A stretch of 64,000 nucleotides of DNA from an uncultured Alphaproteobacteria bacterium (GTDB taxonomy: Bacteria > Pseudomonadota > Alphaproteobacteria > RF32 > CAG-239). Below are positions 45,661 through 53,900 of this stretch, in pieces; position 1 is the first letter of the stretch, and each line of letters opens with the position of its first letter. Below the pieces are notes generated by a model that worked only from the letters and a program-made list of their open reading frames with translations, had not been told where the DNA came from and ran no database searches. The stretch is from the NCBI GenBank assembly GCA_934254675.1, contig CAKQLP010000003.1, positions 1-64,000 on the forward strand, read 5' to 3'. The position numbers were made by a program, and so were the translations under genes.

Positions 45661-45737
45661 GCGTGCGTAGCTCAGTTGGCTAGAGCAACTGACTCTTAAT
45701 CAGTGGGTCCAGGGTTCGAATCCCTGCGCGCGTACCA
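45661..45737 (+). tRNA. tRNA-Lys (CTT)
   Basis: This 77-nt cloverleaf has encoded CCA at 45735-45737. The anticodon CTT is at 45695-45697 in the loop CTCTTAA; the T-arm CAGGG/CCCTG is perfect. The acceptor stem includes two G-U pairs (positions 1-72 and 4-69). It is followed by repeated copies of its own 3' end. Confidence 0.95.
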
Positions 45738-46071
45738 AAAAAGCAAAAACTCCCAAATGGGAGTTTTTTGTTTTTTTAGCGCAGTAAGGGAGAGAACACT
45801 GGAGAAAGGGTTCGACAAGGCCGAGAGGCGGACGTGAGTACGCCGGTGAGGCGGAAAGCCGAGCGAGAACGCAGCGGCAAAGCCAATCCCTGCGCGCGTA
45901 CCAAAAAAACAAAAACTCCCATTTGGGAGTTTTTTGTTTTTTAGCGCAGTAAGGGAGAGAACACTGGAGAAAGGGTTCGACAAGGCCGAGAGGCGGACGG
46001 AAGTACGCCGGTGAGGCGGAAAGCCGAGCGAGAACGCAGCGGCAAAGCCAATCCCTGCGCGCGTGCCAATA
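45719..46071 (+). repeat. tandem array of the tRNA-Lys 3' end (two 165-166-bp units)
   Basis: Copies of the tRNA 3' end (AATCCCTGCGCGCGTACC) start at 45719, 45885 and 46050, the last with GCC for ACC. Each full unit holds the tRNA tail, a terminator hairpin (AAAAACTCCC/GGGAGTTTTT at 45745-45769 and 45911-45935, with loops in opposite orientation) and about 105 bp of GC-rich sequence that itself contains GGGTTCGA, the 5' half of the tRNA T-arm. The GC content is clearly above that of the surroundings. Confidence 0.85.
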
Positions 46072-46134
46072 CTAAAAAGCCGTCCTTTAATGGGCGATTT
46101 TTATGTATGTAGGCTTATTTTTACGCTAGGTATT

Positions 46135-46395
46135 TTATATCATCAATGACAATATTCCACACAATATGGTGGCTAAAATCGTATATATACAAACAGAAGC
46201 TAGCGTTTTATTCTTGAGAATCTGCGATATTTTACCTCGGTATAGCCAAGGAAAAATTAAATATAAGATGAGGTATAATGTACCACAAATCCCCTCATAA
46301 ATAAATGCATCCGCACTAGATATCCATGCAAAGAAGTTTCCTAAAATGACTGGCGCACAAACAAATCCAATAACAAAATAAATGATTTTTTTCAT
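46135..46395 (-). CDS. small membrane protein, unknown
   Basis: The 86-aa protein has three predicted hydrophobic segments (about residues 3-24, 34-52, 65-84) and few charges. SD GAGGA precedes the ATG. No family recognised. It directly follows the tRNA-Lys repeat array, a typical place for accessory genes. Confidence 0.55.
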   Translation of the reverse strand: MKKIIYFVIGFVCAPVILGNFFAWISSADAFIYEGICGTLYLILYLIFPWLYRGKISQILKNKTLASVCIYTILATILCGILSLMI

Positions 46396-46695
46396 AATTT
46401 TATTCCTCTATTTATCTCAAATATAAATAAAATATAGATGTACGGCAACAAAATATTTATTGCCATACATCTTGTTGATTAATATTTACCTGTTTTGCGA
46501 TATGTTCTACGAGCCTTATCTCCAACAGATTTACAATAGTCTAAGCTATTTTTAGGGTTTCTCAGACATTGAATAGTTTTCCTCTCTCCAACATTCAAAG
46601 GTTTTATTTGAAATGCGGCCCTTTTCAATTTTTCAAAATACTACAAATTTGAATAAAAAATCCGGTCTTTAGAAAATTTTTTGTAAATGAGCAAC
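46396..46695 (-). other. gene-poor stretch with a possible gene remnant
   Basis: No convincing gene starts here. On the minus strand 46480-46633 encodes an open C-terminal-looking stretch (contains FQIKPLNVGERKTIQCLRN, ends RRTYRKTGKY, stop) without ATG or SD, closed upstream by TAG. It could be a decayed small basic protein. Confidence 0.3.
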
Positions 46696-46730
46696 AAAAA
46701 AGGTATTGGTTGCAAACCAACACCTTTTTT
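46696..46730. terminator. bidirectional terminator
   Basis: AAAAAAGGTATTGGTT pairs with AACCAACACCTTTTTT (one mismatch) around a short loop; it lies 12 bp past the stop of the possible gene at 46742. Confidence 0.7.
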
Positions 46731-46741
46731 CGATTGATAAG

Positions 46742-46967
46742 TTACCTATGTTTTACTCGAATGTCTTTTTGTGAATGTCCGCAATGCCTTTTAACTTTTG
46801 AAAGTTTTACTTTGTTGCGAAAATGTTTAGTGATTTTGACGTTTTGAAAGACAGAATAACCCACTTCAGGTTTTTTCTTCAATTGTGATGGAGTGATTAA
46901 TAGTAATAGGCTGACCTGTGCAATCAACACCAATCACAAAACGAACAATCTTAATTATCACATTCAT
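46742..46967 (-). pseudogene. small gene, possibly frameshifted
   Basis: An ATG at 46967 opens a 33-aa frame (begins MNVIIKIVRFVIGVDCTG, ends ITIEEKT) that stops at 46866. A second frame overlapping it continues with a basic sequence (KPEVGYSVFQNVKI, KRHCGHSQKDIRVKHR) up to a stop at 46742, just before a terminator. Together they look like one small protein split by a frameshift, or two chance frames. No SD is evident. Confidence 0.25.
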
Positions 46968-47048
46968 AATGAAAAAAATTAAAATAATAACATAATTATA
47001 TAACCCTATAAAGCATAATACAAAAATATACTATTTTGTCAATTTGTA

Positions 47049-48074
47049 TTATTTAGAAAATTTTATGCCGAAACTATTGTCATATCCCCAATCTTCACCG
47101 GTATCAGTGCAATATTGTGCCGCCAATGCTGGAGACATGGGGAGATGATTGGCACAAGCATAATATCCGTGCACGCCGGATTCTCCTTGGCTTGTGCAGT
47201 TTTTATATGTCTCCCAATCTAACATAGTATCACTCTCTCCAGAGAAGAACCCGATACCAATAGCCACAAGACCGGATGAGGCAGAATTTCCCCAATCAGC
47301 GGTTGCTAAAGCAATACACCCTTCTTTTGTGACATTTAAAAAACGAATAACAAATTCATCACTATTGGTTCCCCTAGTATAAGAATTTCCTGTAATACCA
47401 ACAGGAGAGCCAAAAGCATTTGTAATTACTGTTCCGTATTCGCCATCGCTGGTCTTTAGGTCGTCAGGAACAATTCCCATTTGCACGGCAGTGGTATTAC
47501 TTAGACTGTTAAAATCATTTTGTTGAATGTAAAGCGTTCGGATATTCGTTGCAATTTCGGCAATTTGCTGCATCGTTTTATTAATTTTAAACTTAGTCAT
47601 GGCTTTGGAATAGCCTTGAATACCGCCGACGGACAGAACACCGATGATGGCCAGAACGCCGAGCATTTCAATCATACTTCTTCCAGAGGAAACCGCGTGT
47701 AGCGGCGCATCTAAAGCGGTTTTACGCTGTCTCAAAAAATTCATGTACGTCTTATGTACATTAGGATTTTTCTCGCAGCTAGAAACCACTTTATCTACAC
47801 CACTCTCCGCGGTTTCAATACATTCATTTGTCTGTCTGGTCACTGCTTGCGCTTTTCTCACTCGTGTACTACTTTGTACACGTCGTTCCAAAAGTGCGGC
47901 GCATTGACACACGACATCCAAGCCCTTGATAAGACTCCGTTTGTGGTCATTCTCGGGACGGGCTAAAAGCCACATTCGAGGATGACAATTTAAATTCTGT
48001 TCCGCATGGATTCTCGGAATAAATCCGAAAATGACGGAGAATGCTGTATTCCGTTTTGACTCAAATTTTTTCAA
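47049..48074 (-). CDS. type IV prepilin-like protein with phase-variable 5' region (second locus)
   Basis: The pilin part starts at VSSG-RSMIEMLGVLAIIG, with Glu+5, and its C-terminal domain (SFGIKFSK end) resembles the prepilin at 62457 (ADWGNSASSGLVAIG versus TDWGATGMSGLIGIA). The leader module shares KGLDVVCQCAALLERRV and RVRKAQAVTRQTN with the others but carries an extra ~45-codon insert before the cleavage site. The open frame reaches back to a (TC)7 tract at 48152-48139. SD AAGGA and ATG at 48175 are out of frame by one TC unit. Other possible starts are TTG 48074 or GTG 47861. Confidence 0.7.
   Translation of the reverse strand: MKKFESKRNTAFSVIFGFIPRIHAEQNLNCHPRMWLLARPENDHKRSLIKGLDVVCQCAALLERRVQSSTRVRKAQAVTRQTNECIETAESGVDKVVSSCEKNPNVHKTYMNFLRQRKTALDAPLHAVSSGRSMIEMLGVLAIIGVLSVGGIQGYSKAMTKFKINKTMQQIAEIATNIRTLYIQQNDFNSLSNTTAVQMGIVPDDLKTSDGEYGTVITNAFGSPVGITGNSYTRGTNSDEFVIRFLNVTKEGCIALATADWGNSASSGLVAIGIGFFSGESDTMLDWETYKNCTSQGESGVHGYYACANHLPMSPALAAQYCTDTGEDWGYDNSFGIKFSK
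47949..48034. repeat. palindromic elements in the prepilin 5' region
   Basis: ATTCTCGGA-ataaa-TCCGAAAAT (about 48012-48033, one mismatch) and a longer imperfect element CATTCTCGGG...CATTCGAGGATG (about 47949-47985) lie between the tract and the pilin domain, in frame as FGFIPRIHAE and following residues. Confidence 0.7.
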
Positions 48075-48133
48075 AAAGTAGCGAAAACCGCGTGTAGAAG
48101 CTTTAAAACGCTCTGAAATCGAATGTTTAGGAT

Positions 48134-48175
48134 TTACAGAGAGAGAGAGAGACCTTTTGATTGCTTATTTTTCAT
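48134..48175 (-). CDS. 13-codon ORF through the (TC)7 tract (switch leader, second locus)
   Basis: SD AAGGA, ATG and the peptide MKNKQSKGLSLSL then TAA. Flanking sequence of about 130 bp (including the ERFKAS codons and the downstream stretch) is nearly the same as at 36240-36370, so the whole 5' module is duplicated. Confidence 0.6.
   Translation of the reverse strand: MKNKQSKGLSLSL
48139..48152. repeat. (GA)7/(TC)7 dinucleotide tract, second locus
   Basis: Seven perfect units at the same distance from the ATG as at 36323-36336. One unit fewer would fuse the leader to the prepilin frame. Confidence 0.9.
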
Positions 48176-48246
48176 CTTTCTTTCCTTTTTAGAAATTAAA
48201 TTATATTAAGTATTCTACCTGTTTGAAATTAAAAAATAATTAAAAT

Positions 48247-48299
48247 GCCCTGTTTATGAATTGTACCTCAAAAGTTGTACAGTTTATTAAAAACAGGGC
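48247..48299 (-). terminator. terminator-like hairpin after deoA
   Basis: GCCCTGTTT/AAACAGGGC form the base and TTGTAC/GTACAA an inner part of a long hairpin 11 bp after the deoA stop; the T-run that follows on the minus strand is weak. Confidence 0.55.
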
Positions 48300-48309
48300 T
48301 TTAAATATT

Positions 48310-49620
48310 TTATATTTTCATAAGAATAGGGTTGTGCATCGGAGGCTGTTTGTCTTTAATTTCAATTGCTTCAAGAATATCTTTTTTAGCAATTTCAAAT
48401 TCATCTTCATTGTCATAATGAACAACGGCCAGAGGCGTTTTTCCTGCTTCCATTTTATCTCCGATTTGTGCAAATTCAGTATAACCTGTTGCCAAATTTA
48501 ATTTTTGACCGGGGATGGTGCGGCCGCCATGAAGTTTGATAATGCTTACGCCAATAGCTCTTGTATCCATAGCATTGACATATCCGTCTTTTTCGGCAAA
48601 AATAGGTTGTTGATGCTGTGCTTGCGGTAAATATTTTTCTGGTTTTTCAATAAATGCCGTTGAGCCGCCTAAAGCATAAACCATTTTTTCAAATTTTTCT
48701 AAAGCCAGACCGGATGCGTGAACTTTGTTAAGTAACTCTAAAGCTTCGGAAAGAGATTGAAAGCGACCGCATTGCAAAAGTAATTCGGCGCCAAGTTCTT
48801 TGGTTATCACATCTAAACGACCATTAATATTTATATTGCGGAGATAGTCTAAAGCTTCTTTGATTTCAACAGAATTTCCAACAGACCAACCCAAAACCTG
48901 ATTCATGTCGGTTAAAACGGCTCTGGTTTTTGTGCCGGCTTGATTAGCGACATCAACAATAGATTGGGCTAATATTTTAGCATCTTCAAAGTTTCCCATA
49001 AAAGCGCCGTTTCCGCATTTTAAATCCATAACCAAATATTGTAAACCGGCGGCAAGTTTTTTAGATAAAATTGACGCTGTGATTAAAGGAATTGATTCGA
49101 CTGTGCTGCACACATCGCGTATGGCATAAATTTTTTTATCGGCAGGCGCCAGATTCGATGTTTGTCCGATAATGGCACAGCCAACTTCTTTGACTGTTTT
49201 TTTAAACAGATTTATATCCGCTTGAGTGTTGTATCCTTTAATTGCTTCTAATTTATCAATTGTTCCGCCGGTATGACCAAGACCGCGGCCGGCAATCATC
49301 GGAACATAAACATCGCAAGCCGCCAACAGAGGTGCCAGCATAAGGCTGACTTTATCACCAACGCCGCCGCTTGAATGTTTGTCAACAATCGGCTTGTCAA
49401 ATCCTTCCCATGTGAGAATATCTCCGGAGTTGCGCATGGCTAGAGTAAGGGCGGTTGTTTCTTGACTGTTGAGACCATTTAAAAAAATTGCCATGGTTAA
49501 CGCCGCAACTTGAATATCCGCAACGCTCCCATCAGAGATTCCTTTTATGAAAGAAGTGATATCTTCTGCGGAAAGAGTTTCTTTATTGCGTTTTTTTCTG
49601 ATAATTTCTTGAGGTATCAT
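48310..49620 (-). CDS. deoA: thymidine phosphorylase
   Basis: The 436-aa protein of the pyrimidine-nucleoside phosphorylase family (KHSSGGVGDKVSLMLAP, GRGLGHTGGTIDKLEA) cleaves thymidine to thymine and deoxyribose-1-phosphate. SD AGGAG. It is the third gene of a salvage operon cdd-punA-deoA. Confidence 0.93.
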   Translation of the reverse strand: MIPQEIIRKKRNKETLSAEDITSFIKGISDGSVADIQVAALTMAIFLNGLNSQETTALTLAMRNSGDILTWEGFDKPIVDKHSSGGVGDKVSLMLAPLLAACDVYVPMIAGRGLGHTGGTIDKLEAIKGYNTQADINLFKKTVKEVGCAIIGQTSNLAPADKKIYAIRDVCSTVESIPLITASILSKKLAAGLQYLVMDLKCGNGAFMGNFEDAKILAQSIVDVANQAGTKTRAVLTDMNQVLGWSVGNSVEIKEALDYLRNININGRLDVITKELGAELLLQCGRFQSLSEALELLNKVHASGLALEKFEKMVYALGGSTAFIEKPEKYLPQAQHQQPIFAEKDGYVNAMDTRAIGVSIIKLHGGRTIPGQKLNLATGYTEFAQIGDKMEAGKTPLAVVHYDNEDEFEIAKKDILEAIEIKDKQPPMHNPILMKI

Positions 49621-49631
49621 GGCGTTGTCTC

Positions 49632-50429
49632 CTAATATTTTTCTAAATATGTTTTTATAAGTGTTTCTAGCTTTTTCGACGATTTTTCGACTTGAGCCAA
49701 AACATCTTGATGATTTTGTGCCTCTGAGCTTAATCCCGTGCCTAAATTGGATATAACTGAAAAAGCCAATACTTTGATATTTTTATGGACAGCGGCAATA
49801 ACTTCTGGCACAGTGGACATTCCAACAGCATCCGCGCCAAAGGAATGAAACAGCCTAACTTCGCTTGGAGTTTCATAGTTTGGACCTAAAACCATTAGAT
49901 AAACACCTTCAAAAAGTTTAATGTTCATTTGTGACGCCAGAGTTTTGACAGTTTGTCGGGTTGAAACGTCATAGGCATTGCTCATATCTGGGAAATATGG
50001 CTCGTCATGCGGTCCAATAAGCGGGTTTTGTCCGCTCAGGTTGATGTGATCTTTAAGCAACATTAAACTTCCGGCAGGCATATCGGTGCTCAAAGAACCC
50101 GCCGCGTTGGTTATAATCATTTGTTTAACGCCTAAAGCCGAAAGTAAATCAACAATTTCTGAAATAAGTTGAGGTTTGATGCCTTCGTATAAATGAAAGC
50201 GTCCTTCCATGCAAATAACGATATGATTTCCAATGCTTCCTATGGCAAAACGCCCTTTATGACCAGAAACTGTTGTTTGCGGAAAATCTGGAATTTCTGC
50301 ATAGTCTATAAAAATAGGGCGTTCAATGGCTTTGCTGACGCCGTCAAGTCCTGAACCTAAAATAAGAGCGATGTCTGGTTTTAGACCATTAAGTTTATTT
50401 TTAATATATTCCAGTGAATTATTGAGCAT
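49632..50429 (-). CDS. punA: purine-nucleoside phosphorylase
   Basis: The 265-aa trimeric-type PNP has LILGSGLDG, VSGHKGRFAIG, ITNAAGSL and the substrate loop GADAVGMSTVPEVI. It releases purine bases and ribose-1-phosphate. SD GGAG. The start overlaps the cdd end by 11 nt. Confidence 0.92.
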   Translation of the reverse strand: MLNNSLEYIKNKLNGLKPDIALILGSGLDGVSKAIERPIFIDYAEIPDFPQTTVSGHKGRFAIGSIGNHIVICMEGRFHLYEGIKPQLISEIVDLLSALGVKQMIITNAAGSLSTDMPAGSLMLLKDHINLSGQNPLIGPHDEPYFPDMSNAYDVSTRQTVKTLASQMNIKLFEGVYLMVLGPNYETPSEVRLFHSFGADAVGMSTVPEVIAAVHKNIKVLAFSVISNLGTGLSSEAQNHQDVLAQVEKSSKKLETLIKTYLEKY

Positions 50430-50823
50430 TTTTGATATCTCCGGCTTTAAAAAAATTAGGTATTAAATCACAAAGTTTAAAAGTTTTAACCAACCCCGCA
50501 AGGTTGGCGCTATGAATCAGCGTGTTTTCATCGCCAAATTCTAAGATTTTTTGCAAACAATTACCGCAAGGCAAAATCATAGTTGTGTCGGCAATAATTA
50601 GAATTTCTTTTATTTTAGACTGTCCGCCGGCGACCATGGCCGAAACGGCTCCGGCTTCGGCGCATGTTCCGCAAGGAAATGAAGCGTTTTCAACATTACA
50701 TCCGCCAAAAAGATTTCCGTTTTCACATAAGATGGCGGCACCGACCTTAAAATGAGAATAAGGCGTATAGGCTCGTAAGCGGCAAATTTGCGCCAACTCA
50801 AGCATCTTTTGAATATTTTCCAT
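50419..50823 (-). CDS. cdd: cytidine deaminase
   Basis: The 134-aa enzyme has the zinc ligands and catalytic Glu in CGTCAEAGAVSAM and PCGNCLQKI. It deaminates cytidine and deoxycytidine to uridine forms. SD GAGGT. First gene of the nucleoside salvage operon, whose sugar-phosphates would feed central metabolism. Confidence 0.94.
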   Translation of the reverse strand: MENIQKMLELAQICRLRAYTPYSHFKVGAAILCENGNLFGGCNVENASFPCGTCAEAGAVSAMVAGGQSKIKEILIIADTTMILPCGNCLQKILEFGDENTLIHSANLAGLVKTFKLCDLIPNFFKAGDIKNAQ

Positions 50824-50918
50824 AATTTTACCTCTTTTCTGAAAAAAACATTGATTTATTGTATGGATAAGATAGATTAAAAGTCAAGATTATCTTTATA
50901 TCCGTGAGGAGAAAAGCG

Positions 50919-53900
50919 TTGGTGAAAAAAATAATTTTGATATTTTTAGGAATAGTCGTGTTGGCCGCCGGTGGACTGGCAACCTATGTTTCTATGGTGG
51001 ATTGGAATAAATACAGACAAGAAATTGCCGATAAATTTTCTGAAGCGACCGGTAAAAAAATAGAGTTTTCCGGTCCGATTAAAGTTGAATTATGGCCGCA
51101 ACCGACACTTAATGCCAAAAACGTCAAAATTGTTAATCCAAACAACATGGATGACATCTTAGCCACAATTGACAGCTTAAATACGAGTATATCGTTAAAA
51201 TCCTTGTTAAAAGGCACGACAGATGTTCGGTCGCTATCATTGGTTGGCGCGGAAATTTGGGTGCGTATAAATGAAAAGGACGAGCTTAATTGGAAGAATT
51301 ACAGTAAAGCATCAGGCAGCAATGACGTCAATGCCAGATTGCAGAGTTTAAGCATACAGAACGCGTTGGTGCATTTTGAAAATATCCAACATAATGTGAA
51401 ATTTGATTTATCGCAGTTTAATGCGGATATTCAAGCGGAAAGCTTGGCCGGACCATATCGTCTGGATGGTAATTTTGTTAAGAATCAAGATCATTTTGGC
51501 GTGGCTGTCAGTGTTGGAGATTTTTCACAACTGACTGATATCCCCGTAAATTTTGCTATAACTCATCCAAAATCTGAAAGCTTTTTACGCTTTGATGGCG
51601 TTTATATGCCAAATGAACTGGCGTATAAAGGAGATTTTAGCGGTGGGGCAAAACAAACGGCGGATTTTGCTAATATCCTTTTCGGACAAACTGTTTTGGA
51701 TGAAACATATAATATTCCATTGCAGTTTTCTGTTGGTGTGGAAGCGGATAGTGAAAAAATCAAGCTTTCAAGTTTTATCCTGAAATATGGTAATTTGATG
51801 GAAGGGGCGGGAAATGTTTCCATCCCGCTTAGAGAGGATAAAAATAAACAAAGAACAATTGAGGTGAAGTATCAATTGGTTAATCTTGATTTACGTCCAT
51901 TGCTTTCAATCTTAAAAGCTGAATATAAAACTTTTGTTGAAAATGGTAGTGTTTATCAGCCTGATTTTAATCTTAAAGTTGCCGCGGACATCAGTTCTGA
52001 ACGAGTTGTGTTAAATGACAGCGATACCGGCGTGCTGGAAAGCGTCAGCTTAAAAGGCGAATGGAGCGATAATGCTTTATCTCTGGACGAGTTTTATGCC
52101 GCCTGCGCGGGAAATACCGTTTTGACCATGAACGGAAGTTTGGTTGAAGAAAAAAAATCTCCTCAATATTTTTTAAAGGTTGATTTGGATAGTAAAGATT
52201 TTCTTATGTTCTTAAACAGTCTTGGCTTTCAATTAAAATCTTACACGCAGTCTTCATACCGCAATGCCAGCGTTGCGTTTAATTTAAGTGGAAACAATAC
52301 GGCGCTGTCGGCGGATAATATAAAATTTTCAATGGATAAAATGAATATAGACGGTATTGTCGGGGTGACGTTTAGGGATAATGAAAATATTTATGAATTA
52401 CAATTACACGCAGATTCGTTAAATTTAGATAATTATTTGCCGAAAAATGAAAATGCTCAGGGGGCTATGGAAAATATTAAGGCGGATATTCGAAATTTAA
52501 GTTTTTTGAAGTGGCTTGACATTCATACGGTTTTAAAAGCCGATAACCTCATTTTTAGAACAACTCCAATGACAAATGTCGTATTGGTAATGTCCGCCGC
52601 CGAAGGAGGTGTGAATGTAGAAAATTTGTCGGCAAACAATGTGTTAGACAGCCAATTAAAAACTTCAGCAAAAATATCAAACATTGGCAGTCTGGATTTG
52701 AATTTTAATGAATTTAATTTTTATGTAGATTCTCTTCAGTTTAACGCCTTTAATGAAAAATTTGGAATACCTTTGCCAAAGTTAAAAATTTTTGATAAAA
52801 ATAAATTTGTGGCGGAAGGTAAATATTCTGGAAATTTACATGAAGGAAAAATAGATGTTCAGTCTTCTGTTGGGGAAAACAAGTTTAATTATCAAGGAGT
52901 TATAAAACAGGAAAATGAATTTGGTTTTAACGGAAAACTTGAATTAAAAACAATGAATTTCAGCGAGTTGGTTAACGATTTGGGCGGCATGCTCAAAACA
53001 ACAGCCAATACGAGAGGCGCGTTAAGTTGTCAAAGCAATATCGATGGAACCGTATCTTCATGGAATTTTGAAAATTCTGAATGTGTGTTTGGGTTGGCTA
53101 ATTATAAAGGAAAAGGAAATTTTTCTAAAGAAAAAAACAATTATCGTTTGAATTCCGAAATAGAAGTAGATGATTTTAATATTGAAAATGTTGTCGATAT
53201 TCAGTCGTCAAAAGGAACTTCAGCCTTAAAGCGGACTCAAGAAGATAATTTCCTTTTGCGTCCTAGTTTTAGCAAAGATGTGTTTGTTTTTGATTTATAT
53301 AAAAATTTAATTCTGGATGTGCGGTTGAATGCTCAAAAAGCGGTGTTTAAAGATAAAACATTCAATGATTTGAAACTTCATATTTTAAATTCCGATAATA
53401 TTTTGCAGTTGAATGATTTGAGTTTGCGGAATGAAGATATACCGGTAAAAGGAAATATTCAAATAACATATGCGCAATCTCCGATTGTTAAGGGGTATCT
53501 GGAAGGTGAAAACATCAATTTATCTGATTTAGGCGGTAAAGTATATCAGTTTTCCGGTGGAATTTTGTCGGCAAAGGCCGATTTTGATATGCCGGCCTCA
53601 TCTGTGGAGGAATTTGTGAATAATTTTAGTGGAAATATTCAATTCAATGCCTCTGATGTAGTGATAAAAGGATTTAATTTTTCAGAAATAATAAATGATT
53701 TAAGACAGCGGAGACGCTCCAATGGATTATTCCAAAAAGTCAGAGATAATCTTCAGCAAGGCGAAACATCTTTTGCAACATTTTCAGGATTAGTGAATGC
53801 TGAATTTGGAAACCTTAAATTTGAGAATTTTATAATGGCAAATAATGATGTGCAACTAAATGTGGATGGAACAATAAATTTGCCAGAATGGCGAATGGAT

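Noticed and set aside
45696..45983. open frames over the tRNA-Lys repeat array (contain ARRDSNPGPTD-like sequence)
   Set aside because: They are translations of the antisense of the tRNA and its terminator; a common annotation artefact.
30176..48175. a recent genomic island or prophage spanning this region
   Set aside because: Core genes (nifJ, fmt, tpiA, pyrG) are interspersed, and no integrase, transposase or structural phage gene is present; only the small lysis-type cassette looks phage-derived.
50904..50921. GTG at 50904 as the start of the AsmA gene
   Set aside because: The SD GAGGAG lies inside these codons, so the start must be downstream at 50919 or 50922.
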